DNA from: an uncultured Roseburia sp.
GTDB lineage: Bacteria > Bacillota > Clostridia > Lachnospirales > Lachnospiraceae
Assembly (NCBI GenBank): GCA_947649645.1
Contig: CANSSP010000001.1
Location: forward strand, 124,001 to 188,000
Reading direction: 5' to 3'
DNA: 64,000 nucleotides
Positions 56,537-64,000 of this stretch are shown piece by piece. The notes under the pieces were generated by a model that worked only from the letters and a program-made list of their open reading frames with translations, was not told where the DNA came from and ran no database searches. Positions within the stretch are counted from its first letter, which is position 1. Every line of letters begins with the position of its first letter. The translations under genes and the position numbers were made by a program.

Positions 56537-58009
56537 ATGAATTTTCATATATTGACGTTGTTTCCGGAGATGGTGATGCGCGCCCTCTCGGAAAGTGTGA
56601 TCGGCCGCGCTGCGGAAAATGGAATCCTGTCGGTTGCGGCGGCGGATATTCGGGATTATACGCTGGATAAACACGGAAAGACAGACGATTATCCTTACGG
56701 CGGCGGAGCCGGGATGCTGATGCAGGCGCAGCCGGTTTACGATGCGTGGAGAGCCGTGACGGATGCTGTTGGCCGCCCGGTCAGGACCGTTTATCTGACG
56801 CCGCAGGGAGAAGTGTTTCACCAGGCGATGGCGGAGTCGTTTGCAAAAGAAGAAGATGTGATCCTGCTCTGCGGCCATTATGAGGGGATTGACGAGCGGG
56901 TGCTCACGGAGATTGTGACAGACTATGTTTCTATCGGGGATTTCGTCCTGACAGGGGGGGAACTTGCGGCAATGGTGTTTGTGGACGCTGTCGGACGACT
57001 GGTGCCCGGCGTGTTAAATAACGGCATGTCCGCAGAAAACGAATCGTTTCACGGTCATCTTCTGGAATATCCGCAGTATACAAGGCCTGCAGAGTGGAGG
57101 GGGCACAAGGTGCCCGGGATTCTCTTAAGCGGCGACCGCAGGAAGATTGATGCCTGGCGGGTGAAAGAGGCGGAAGAACGGACGAAGGAGAGGCGCCCGG
57201 ACCTCTACCGCAGGTACAGGGCGCTGGAAGACTGCAGGGAGATTCTGCTGCGCAGAAAGCTGCAGCATACGGATATGACGGAGCTGATCGCGCGTGGGCA
57301 GGCTGAGCTGATCTGTGCGCAGGGGGAAAATATCTGTCTTAAGGATACGATGAGCGGGACCTGTTTTCACACGGCGACAGATATAGAAAACGGATGTGCG
57401 ATGATAGAAACGGTTCTTGCGCGGGAAAAAGAGCGCGCAGGAAAAGACGGCGCCAGCCGGGAATTTCTTCTCGTCTTACATCAGGATTTTATGGTGGAAG
57501 CGGCGCGGGAACGATTTGGGGCAGAACTTCTGATGGCATGTTATCAGGCGGTCCATACCAGGCGGGAAAAGCTTCCGGTTTCCGGGCTGTATGATGCCGC
57601 CGGCCGCAGAGAAGAGGACAGACCGGCGATCCGGACGCTTCTGCCGTGCCATCTTGACGTTGTGGCACGGTATTACCGGATCATGGACGATCCGGATGAA
57701 AATCTCGCATATCTGAAGGAGCGCATCGGGAAAGGGCAGATGTCGGGCCTGTTTCAGGGGGAAAATCTGGCCGGATTTGTCGGCACACACATAGAGGGAA
57801 GTCTTGGAATGCTCACGGTGCGTAAGGAATACAGAGGCAGAAAATTTGGAAAGGCACTGGAAGTCCATGCCGTAAACCAGGCGCTTGAGAACGGGTTTAC
57901 GCCGTACTGTCAGATCGAGGAAAATAATATGGTTTCCATCCGGCTGCAGCAGTCTCTGGGACTTTGTTTTTCGAAGCAGAAGATTTACTGGATGACGGCA
58001 AAAGTCTGA
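56537..58009 (+). CDS. trmD: Fusion: tRNA (guanosine-37-N1)-methyltransferase TrmD + GNAT domain
   Basis: A 490-aa protein, about twice the usual TrmD length. Residues 1-240 are a full SPOUT methyltransferase (MNFHILTLFPEMV, YGGGAGMLMQ, GHYEGIDERV, SIGDFVLTGGELA) that makes m1G37 in tRNA. Residues about 245-490 are a GNAT-type acetyltransferase: the acetyl-CoA motif is MLTVRKEYRGRKFGKALEVHAV near 428-450, then QIEENNMVSIRLQQSLGL. The frame is continuous. ATG at 56537 after GGAGG. rplS, often next, is not present here. Confidence 0.92.
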   Translation: MNFHILTLFPEMVMRALSESVIGRAAENGILSVAAADIRDYTLDKHGKTDDYPYGGGAGMLMQAQPVYDAWRAVTDAVGRPVRTVYLTPQGEVFHQAMAESFAKEEDVILLCGHYEGIDERVLTEIVTDYVSIGDFVLTGGELAAMVFVDAVGRLVPGVLNNGMSAENESFHGHLLEYPQYTRPAEWRGHKVPGILLSGDRRKIDAWRVKEAEERTKERRPDLYRRYRALEDCREILLRRKLQHTDMTELIARGQAELICAQGENICLKDTMSGTCFHTATDIENGCAMIETVLAREKERAGKDGASREFLLVLHQDFMVEAARERFGAELLMACYQAVHTRREKLPVSGLYDAAGRREEDRPAIRTLLPCHLDVVARYYRIMDDPDENLAYLKERIGKGQMSGLFQGENLAGFVGTHIEGSLGMLTVRKEYRGRKFGKALEVHAVNQALENGFTPYCQIEENNMVSIRLQQSLGLCFSKQKIYWMTAKV

Positions 58010-58039
58010 GGCGGCAGGCGTAACAAGATGAAAGATTAC

Positions 58040-58068
58040 TTGACATAATGCACAAAATAGAATAAAAT
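58040..58068 (+). promoter_or_regulatory. Promoter of rny
   Basis: TTGACA (58040-58045), 17 nt, TAAAAT (58063-58068). Confidence 0.8.
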
Positions 58069-58141
58069 CTAACTGTTGTAATTTATGACAGATAACGAAA
58101 TGTTATATGTACAATGAAAATTTAATAAAGGAGGTGCTCCT

Positions 58142-59686
58142 GTGGACACAGTGATTGCTGTTGTTATCACTCTGATCGTGACTGCCATGGCAGTGTATCT
58201 GCTCACGACCGCCTACCACAAGAAAGTGGCGGAGGCCAAGATCGGCAATGCAGATGAGAAGGCGCGTGAGATCATTGACGAGGCGGTGAAGACAGCGGAG
58301 ACGAGGAAGCGTGAAGCGATGCTCGAGGCGAAGGAAGAGTCCATCCGTGTCAAGAACGACCTGGACAAGGAAGTGAAGGAACGGCGGGCCGAGATCGCGC
58401 GCAGCGAACGACGGGTTGTGCAGAAGGAAGAAAACCTGGACCGGAAGCTGGAAGCCATCGAAAAACGTGAAGCCGGTTTTGCCGCGAAAGAGGAAGAGAT
58501 CAACAAACAGAAAGCGCTGGTCGCAAGGCTCAACGAAGAGCGTTTACAGGAACTGGAAAGAATCTCCGGACTGACCTCCGAACAGGCAAAGGAATACCTC
58601 TTAAAAACCGTTGAAGACGATGTTAAACTGGATACTGCCAAAATGATCAAGGAACTGGAAAACAGGGCAAAGGAAGAGGCGGACAAGAAGGCGAGAGAGT
58701 ACGTGGTGACGGCGATTCAGAAATGTGCGGCGGATCACGTGGCGGAGACGACGATTTCCGTTGTACAGCTTCCGAACGACGAGATGAAAGGAAGGATCAT
58801 CGGGCGCGAGGGCCGCAATATCCGCACCCTGGAGACAATGACGGGCGTGGATCTGATCATTGACGATACGCCGGAGGCAGTGATTCTGTCCGGATTTGAT
58901 CCGATCCGCAGGGAGATCGCGCGCATTGCTCTGGAAAAACTGATTGTAGACGGGCGGATTCATCCGGCCAGGATCGAAGAGATGGTGGAAAAGGCGCAGA
59001 GAGAAGTGGAGACGATGATCCGTGAAGAAGGCGAGGCGGCGACGCTGGAAGTCGGCGTCCACGGCATTCATCCGGAACTGGTCCGTCTCCTGGGCAGAAT
59101 GAAATTCAGGACGAGCTATGGACAGAATGCGCTCAGGCATTCGATCGAAGTCGCTCAGCTGTCGGGGCTTCTGGCATCGGAGATCGGAGTGGATGCAAGG
59201 ATGGCGAAGCGTGCGGGGCTGCTGCACGATATTGGAAAATCAGTGGATCACGATATGGAAGGTTCCCATATCCAGATCGGCGTGGATCTGTGCAGAAAGT
59301 ATAAGGAGTCGGCGCTTATCATCAACGCGGTGGAGGCCCATCACGGAGATATCGAGCCGGAGTCTCTGATCGCATGTATCGTACAGGCGGCTGACACCAT
59401 CAGCGCGGCGAGACCGGGCGCGCGCAGAGAGACGCTGGAGACATATTCCAACAGATTAAAGCAGTTAGAAGACATTTCAAACGGGTTTAAGGGTGTAGAC
59501 AAATCTTTTGCAATTCAGGCAGGAAGGGAGATTCGTGTCATGGTTGTTCCGGAACAGGTCAGCGACGCCGATATGGTATTGCTGGCGCGTGACATTTCAA
59601 AACAGATCGAAGCAGAGCTGGAATATCCGGGACAGATTAAAGTCAATGTAATTCGTGAATCAAGAGTGACAGACTACGCAAAATAA
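58142..59686 (+). CDS. rny: Ribonuclease Y
   Basis: A 514-aa membrane-anchored endoribonuclease that starts mRNA decay. One N-terminal helix (about 4-24), a long coiled coil (about 25-190), KH domain with [15 protein letters not shown] near 216, and an HD domain with [10 protein letters not shown] and [12 protein letters not shown] near 360. GTG start after GGAGGTGCTCCT. Confidence 0.97.
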   Translation: MDTVIAVVITLIVTAMAVYLLTTAYHKKVAEAKIGNADEKAREIIDEAVKTAETRKREAMLEAKEESIRVKNDLDKEVKERRAEIARSERRVVQKEENLDRKLEAIEKREAGFAAKEEEINKQKALVARLNEERLQELERISGLTSEQAKEYLLKTVEDDVKLDTAKMIKELENRAKEEADKKAREYVVTAIQKCAADHVAETTISVVQLPNDEMKGRIIGREGRNIRTLETMTGVDLIIDDTPEAVILSGFDPIRREIARIALEKLIVDGRIHPARIEEMVEKAQREVETMIREEGEAATLEVGVHGIHPELVRLLGRMKFRTSYGQNALRHSIEVAQLSGLLASEIGVDARMAKRAGLLHDIGKSVDHDMEGSHIQIGVDLCRKYKESALIINAVEAHHGDIEPESLIACIVQAADTISAARPGARRETLETYSNRLKQLEDISNGFKGVDKSFAIQAGREIRVMVVPEQVSDADMVLLARDISKQIEAELEYPGQIKVNVIRESRVTDYAK

Positions 59687-59698
59687 GAGAGAAAGCTT

Positions 59699-59737
59699 AA
59701 GAGAAGCCTATGTTGTTTTAAACAGGGCTTCTCTTTT
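59699..59737 (+). terminator. Terminator after rny
   Basis: AAGAGAAGCC (59699-59708) with GGCTTCTCTT (59726-59735), then TT and a T-rich tail. Confidence 0.75.
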
Positions 59738-59828
59738 ATTTTACGGCGGAGACGTTGTTGCTGTGAAGCGCGAAAGCAACCGTCATTCCCGGGGGCGCGC
59801 GCCGCTCACTTTTTTATTTCGGAAACTG

Positions 59829-59857
59829 TTGCATTTTTTTCATTGTTTGTATAGAAT
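59829..59857 (+). promoter_or_regulatory. Promoter of the RpiR-type regulator operon
   Basis: TTGCAT (59829-59834), 17 nt, TAGAAT (59852-59857). Confidence 0.65.
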
Positions 59858-59896
59858 AAAGTGGCACGGTAAACGGACGTGCACACGGAGGCAGCT

Positions 59897-60829
59897 ATGA
59901 GCAGGACGAATGACCTTGCAAACCGCATCAATGATGCGTACGGAAGGCTGAGCAAAGGGCAGAAGCAGCTTGCGGCCTACATCACGGACAATTATGATAA
60001 AGCGGTTTTTCTGACTGCGGCGAAGCTTGGAAAAGTGGTAGGGGTCAGCGAATCCACGGTTGTACGGTTTGCAATGCATCTGGGTTATAAGGGTTACCCG
60101 GAATTTCAGAGTGCGCTCGCCGAGCTGGTGCGGAATAAATTAAATTCCATCCAGCGGATGGAAGTCACGTACGGGCGCATCAGTCAGTCGAAGATACTGG
60201 AATCCGTTCTGAAATCGGACGCGGAGAAGATTCATTCCACACTGGAAAAAATAGACGAACATGCATTTGAACTGGCGGTGGACACGATTTTACATGCCAG
60301 CCATATATATATTATCGGAATCCGGAGCTGTGCGCCGCTGGCGGGGTTTATGGCATTCTATTTTACGCTGATGTTTGAGAATGTCCATCTTTTGCAGACG
60401 AGCAGTTCCAGCGAGATTTTTGAGCAGATGGTGCGCATCGGAAAAGACGACGTGATCATTGGTATCAGTTTTCCGCGGTATTCGATGCGCACTTTAAAGG
60501 CGATAGAGTTTGCGAACAACCGCAGCGCCAAAGTAATCACGCTGACGGACAGCGTACACTCACCGATGAATCTGTATTCTTCCTGCAATCTGATCGCAGA
60601 CAGCGATATGGCGTCCATCGTGGACTCTCTGGTTGCGCCTTTGAGCGTGATCAATGCGCTGATCGTCGCGCTGTGTATGAAAAAGCAGAGTGAGGTGGCG
60701 GAGACACTGGAGATGCTGGAAGGGATCTGGGACGAGTATCAGGTTTACGAGAACGATGAAATTAATTATATCGATGACTCCATCAAAATGAGATATGCCA
60801 GAATAGGAGATACGGATACAGATGAGTGA
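59897..60829 (+). CDS. MurR/RpiR-family transcriptional regulator
   Basis: A 310-aa regulator: N-terminal HTH_6 (about 1-77; LGKVVGVSESTVVRFAMHLGYKGYPEF) and a SIS sugar-phosphate-binding domain (about 120-260; HIYIIGIRSCAPLAG, DVIIGISFPRYSMRTL, VITLTDSVHSPM). The family senses phosphosugars. No sugar operon is adjacent; it overlaps the flavoprotein gene by 8 nt, so the two are co-expressed. Start after GGAGGCAGCT. Confidence 0.92.
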   Translation: MSRTNDLANRINDAYGRLSKGQKQLAAYITDNYDKAVFLTAAKLGKVVGVSESTVVRFAMHLGYKGYPEFQSALAELVRNKLNSIQRMEVTYGRISQSKILESVLKSDAEKIHSTLEKIDEHAFELAVDTILHASHIYIIGIRSCAPLAGFMAFYFTLMFENVHLLQTSSSSEIFEQMVRIGKDDVIIGISFPRYSMRTLKAIEFANNRSAKVITLTDSVHSPMNLYSSCNLIADSDMASIVDSLVAPLSVINALIVALCMKKQSEVAETLEMLEGIWDEYQVYENDEINYIDDSIKMRYARIGDTDTDE

Positions 60830-62060
60830 CGTGATCGTGACAGGCGGTGGCCCGGCAGGGATGTTTGCGGCGGTTGCAGCCGCAGAGCGCGGACATAAAG
60901 TCCTGCTGCTGGAAAAAAACGAGAAGCTTGGAAAAAAGCTTTATATTACAGGAAAAGGGCGCTGCAATCTGACGAACGCGTGTGGGCCGGACGATCTGCG
61001 CGCCAATGTCATGACGAACGCAAAGTTTTTGTACAGTGCGTTTTCTGCCTGCGACAACCACAGGGTGATTGATTTTTTTGAAAAAAACGGGATGAAAACA
61101 AAGGTGGAGCGCGGCGGGCGGGTGTTTCCGGTGTCGGATCATTCATCGGACGTCATATCTGTACTGCAGAAAAAGCTGCGTTTAAGCGGTGTGGCGGTCC
61201 GGTACGGCACGCGGGTGGAGTCGCTGCTCGTGCAGTCTGCGCAGGAACGCCGGGTGACGGGGGTGAAACTCACGGATCGGGAGACGCTGTACGCCGATGC
61301 CGTGATACTGGCGACCGGAGGGTTTTCTTATCAGACAACCGGGGCTACAGGAGACGGTTACCGCATTGCACGGGAAGCGGGACATACGGTCACTGACATC
61401 CATCCGTCTCTGGTGCCGTTTTGTGCGGTGGAAGACTATGTGGGAAGAATGCAGGGGCTGTCGCTGAAAAATGTCCGTGTCCGGGTGAAAGACGGCAGAA
61501 AAGTGCTGTACGACGAATCCGGAGAGATGCTTTTTACTCATTTCGGCGTGAGCGGGCCGCTGGTGCTTTCGGCGAGTGCGGCCATCCGGCCTGCTCTGAC
61601 GCAGAAAAAGCTTTCCATGGAGATCGATCTGAAACCGGCGCTCTCGGATGAGCAGCTCAGCCGCCGGCTTCTGCGGGAGTTCGGTGAGGCCGGAAAAAAG
61701 CAGTTTAAGAATGCTCTGAACAGCCTTTTTCCGGTAAAAATGATTCCCGTTGTGACGGAATTATCGGGTATTCCGCCGGAGCGGCGGGTCAATGAGATCA
61801 CAAAAGCAGAACGGCTGGATTTTGTGCGTCTGATCAAGGCATTTCCGGTCACGCTGAACGGTCTGCGCGGTTTTGACGAGGCGATTGTCACAAGAGGCGG
61901 CGTCTGTGTGAAGGAAGTAAATCCTTCCACAATGGAATCAAAAATCGTGAAAAATCTGTACTTCTGCGGGGAACTTCTGGACGCGGATGCCATGACGGGC
62001 GGTTACAATCTGCAGATTGCATGGTCTACCGGATATCTGGCGGGAATCAGCGTGCGGTGA
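60822..62060 (+). CDS. HI0933-type FAD flavoprotein
   Basis: A 412-aa NAD(P)/FAD-dependent oxidoreductase of the HI0933/YhiN family. FAD-binding GGGPAGMFAAVAAAERG at 8-24, KLGKKLYITGKGRCNLTN near 36-53, a central GG-FSY-TGATGDGY near 165, and C-terminal GVCVKEVNPSTM, LYFCGELLDADAMTGGYNLQIAWSTG near 378-405. The reaction of most members is unknown; some relatives (BaiN) reduce bile-acid intermediates, but that cannot be assigned here. It overlaps the RpiR-type gene. Confidence 0.88.
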   Translation: MSDVIVTGGGPAGMFAAVAAAERGHKVLLLEKNEKLGKKLYITGKGRCNLTNACGPDDLRANVMTNAKFLYSAFSACDNHRVIDFFEKNGMKTKVERGGRVFPVSDHSSDVISVLQKKLRLSGVAVRYGTRVESLLVQSAQERRVTGVKLTDRETLYADAVILATGGFSYQTTGATGDGYRIAREAGHTVTDIHPSLVPFCAVEDYVGRMQGLSLKNVRVRVKDGRKVLYDESGEMLFTHFGVSGPLVLSASAAIRPALTQKKLSMEIDLKPALSDEQLSRRLLREFGEAGKKQFKNALNSLFPVKMIPVVTELSGIPPERRVNEITKAERLDFVRLIKAFPVTLNGLRGFDEAIVTRGGVCVKEVNPSTMESKIVKNLYFCGELLDADAMTGGYNLQIAWSTGYLAGISVR

Positions 62061-62095
62061 GTATACATATTTTTTCAGAAAGGGAAAAGAATAAT

Positions 62096-62788
62096 ATGAG
62101 TATGAATATCGCGATTGACGGGCCGGCCGGAGCCGGAAAGAGTACCATTGCAAAACGGCTTGCAAAACGACTGGGGTTTGTCTATGTGGACACCGGCGCG
62201 ATGTACCGCGCAATGGCTTATTATTTCCTGTCCCGCGGGATCGCGGGGAAAGATGAGGACGCAATAGCCATTGCCTGTCAGGACGTGGACGTGACGATTG
62301 TCTATGAAAACGGTGAGCAGCAGGTACTTTTAAACGGGAAGAACGTCAGCGGTGCACTCCGCACAGAGGAAGTCGGAAATATGGCTTCGTCGACCAGCGT
62401 CTATCCGGCCGTGCGCACAAAGCTGGTGGAGCTTCAGCGGCGCCTGGCCGAAAAATCGGATGTTATTATGGACGGAAGGGATATCGGCACCTGTGTGCTG
62501 CCCGGCGCCCAGGTCAAAATTTATCTGACCGCGGAGACTGCCACGAGGGCAAAGCGCAGATACGACGAGCTCGCGGCAAAAGGGATTGCGTGTGATATCC
62601 GGAAAATCGAACAGGATATCGCAGACCGGGATTACCGTGACATGCACCGTGAGATGTCGCCGCTGAGGCAGGCAGAAGACGCCGTGCTTATCGACAGTTC
62701 GAAAATGACGATCGATGAAGTCGTGGAGGCAATCTATGAAGTATATCGGGAAGCGGCGGGGATAAAAGGAGCGGAGAGCGAAACATGA
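62096..62788 (+). CDS. cmk: Cytidylate kinase
   Basis: A 230-aa CMP/dCMP kinase: IAIDGPAGAGKSTIAK at 5-20, VDTGAMYRAMAY near 36, and MDGRDIGTCVLP near 125. Start at 62096 or 62102; the RBS is GGG with a long spacer. Usual neighbour of ispH-rpsA, as seen here; its stop overlaps the ispH start by 4 nt. Confidence 0.96.
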   Translation: MSMNIAIDGPAGAGKSTIAKRLAKRLGFVYVDTGAMYRAMAYYFLSRGIAGKDEDAIAIACQDVDVTIVYENGEQQVLLNGKNVSGALRTEEVGNMASSTSVYPAVRTKLVELQRRLAEKSDVIMDGRDIGTCVLPGAQVKIYLTAETATRAKRRYDELAAKGIACDIRKIEQDIADRDYRDMHREMSPLRQAEDAVLIDSSKMTIDEVVEAIYEVYREAAGIKGAESET

Positions 62789-63636
62789 ATGTGATAACGG
62801 CAGAAAGCGCCGGGTTCTGTTTTGGCGTACAGCGTGCGGTGGATCTGGTATACCGGGAGACGGGGCGCCGGAAAGCGCTCTATACCTTCGGACCGGTTAT
62901 CCACAATGAGGAAGTCGTAAAGGATCTTGAAAAAAAAGGCGTCCGCGTCGTAAACAGCGTTGAAGAGCTCGCGGGATGTCCGCGGGGAACGGTGATTCTG
63001 CGCGCGCACGGCGTGGAGCGCGGCGTCTGTCAGCGGATCGGGAGGCTGGGATTTGAGACGGTTGACGCCGCCTGTCCGTTTGTTTTAAAAATTCACCGGC
63101 TCGTGGAGCGCTACAGCGGGGAAGGCTGTCAGATTGTCATTATCGGAAATGAAAATCATCCCGAGGTCAGAGGTATCAGAAGCTGGTCGCTGACGCAGGA
63201 GGTCAGTGTGATTTCCACGCGGGAAGAAGCAGAAAATTACAGGGCCGACCCGGGAAAAAAGATCTGCATAGTATCACAAACGACATTTAATTACAATAAA
63301 TTTCAAGAATTGGTTGAAATTATACGGAAAAAAGGTTATGATATAATTGTTTTAAATACAATCTGCAATGCGACAGAGGAACGACAGCAGGAGGCGGCCG
63401 CAATTGCACGGCAGGTTGAGGCGATGCTTGTCATCGGCGGAAAAAACAGTTCAAATACACAGAAGTTATTTGAAATATGTAAAAAAGAATGCAAAAATAC
63501 TTACTATATACAAACTGTACAGGATCTGGACGGCATCAGCCTGAGATCCATCGATAACGTAGGTATTACCGCAGGGGCGTCTACCCCAAACAATATTATT
63601 GAGGAGGTTCAAAAGAATGTCAGAAATGAGTTTTGA
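62785..63636 (+). CDS. ispH: 4-hydroxy-3-methylbut-2-enyl diphosphate reductase
   Basis: A 283-aa iron-sulfur enzyme, last step of the MEP isoprenoid pathway. Cluster cysteines are in SAGFCFGV (Cys12), DAACPFV (near 95) and NTICNAT (near 192); RAHG near 73 and TAGASTP near 263 contribute to the active site. ATGA overlap with cmk. Its last 20 nt overlap the rpsA-like start in another frame. Confidence 0.96.
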   Translation: MNVITAESAGFCFGVQRAVDLVYRETGRRKALYTFGPVIHNEEVVKDLEKKGVRVVNSVEELAGCPRGTVILRAHGVERGVCQRIGRLGFETVDAACPFVLKIHRLVERYSGEGCQIVIIGNENHPEVRGIRSWSLTQEVSVISTREEAENYRADPGKKICIVSQTTFNYNKFQELVEIIRKKGYDIIVLNTICNATEERQQEAAAIARQVEAMLVIGGKNSSNTQKLFEICKKECKNTYYIQTVQDLDGISLRSIDNVGITAGASTPNNIIEEVQKNVRNEF

Positions 63637-64000
63637 ACAAATGCTGGACGAAACATTTAAAACAATAAGAAATGGGGAGGTAGTTGAGGGTACCGTTATC
63701 GATGTGAAACCTGACGAAATCGTTTTGAATATCGGCTACAAATCAGACGGAATCATTACGCGCAGCGAATACACAAACGAAGCGAACGCGGATCTTACCA
63801 CGCTGGTATCCGTCGGCGACACCATGGAAGCAAAAGTTTTAAAGGTCAACGACGGTGAGGGACAGGTTCTGCTCACCTATAAGCGCCTTGCCGCTGAAAA
63901 GGGCAGCAAGAGACTGGAGGAAGCTTTCGAGAACCGCGAAGTGCTGACCGCAAAGGTGGCGCAGGTGCTCGACGGCGGACTGTGTGTGATTGTGGATGAG
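63617..64000 (+). CDS. rpsA: 30S ribosomal protein S1 (3' end outside window)
   Basis: The first 128 codons: MSEMSFEQMLDETFKTIRNG, then an S1 domain (VVEGTVIDVKPDEIVLNIGYKSDG, about 18-90) and the start of a second (VLTAKVAQVLDGG). GGAGG lies 8 nt before the ATG at 63617. Clostridial S1 is often fused to IspH; here the two are separate overlapping frames. Cut by the window end. Confidence 0.92.
   Translation, partial: MSEMSFEQMLDETFKTIRNGEVVEGTVIDVKPDEIVLNIGYKSDGIITRSEYTNEANADLTTLVSVGDTMEAKVLKVNDGEGQVLLTYKRLAAEKGSKRLEEAFENREVLTAKVAQVLDGGLCVIVDE

Overview
The window reads as chromosomal DNA of a Gram-positive clostridial bacterium, most likely a Lachnospiraceae member (inference). Support: strong AAGGAGG-type ribosome binding sites, TTGACA/TATAAT promoters with 17-nt spacing, a T-box leader, YlxM-Ffh, RNase Y, KhpA, an AspRS2-GatCAB route to Asn-tRNA, NAD-dependent DNA ligase, and ackA-yceD-rpmF-plsX-acpP-rnc-smc-ftsY order. 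Base composition looks close to half GC with AT-rich pockets at 8.3-8.85 kb and 26.6-27.8 kb.

Layout. 0-8 kb: end of a BMP-domain protein, a phosphoesterase, tRNA-Arg, a membrane-anchored SH3 protein, rluF-like, ligA and metA. 8.1-8.9 kb: an AT-rich gap with a rod-shaped hairpin (possible ncRNA), a 52-aa membrane peptide and about 190 nt of degenerate 25-nt repeats. 9-11.5 kb: a translationally coupled LytTR/DUF3021/ABC-exporter operon. 11.5-17.7 kb: a T-box-controlled operon (aspS2, Nudix, a GNAT-GatC fusion, gatA, gatB) that makes amidated aminoacyl-tRNA. 17.7-18.9 kb: rtcB on the minus strand. 19-27.6 kb: an intact 2455-codon phage tape-measure gene with its own promoter and terminator but no other phage gene, followed by a small XRE control region with divergent promoters and repeated operator-like sites. 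28-30.6 kb: tRNA-Thr, a DUF4870-like protein, DedA and a GT4 glycosyltransferase. 30.7-41 kb: a two-component system, an S1-domain protein, asnA, a GNAT enzyme, a secreted Fn3-like protein, a sce7726-type protein, a chemoreceptor and ackA. 42-64 kb: the housekeeping block yceD-rpmF, yesL, plsX-acpP-rnc-smc-ftsY, ilvA-GNAT, ylxM-ffh, rpsP-khpA-rimM-(DUF4190)-trmD::GNAT, rny, a RpiR regulator, a flavoprotein, cmk, ispH and the start of rpsA.

Most noteworthy are the orphan giant tape-measure gene with its XRE region, two fusions of a GNAT acetyltransferase to translation proteins (GatC and TrmD), a T-box whose specifier loop holds overlapping Glu and Asn codons (GAAC), a possible structured RNA beside metA, and a perfect palindrome over the ackA promoter. 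No CRISPR array, insertion sequence, integrase or rRNA was seen. All product names come from reading translated motifs; no database search was run.
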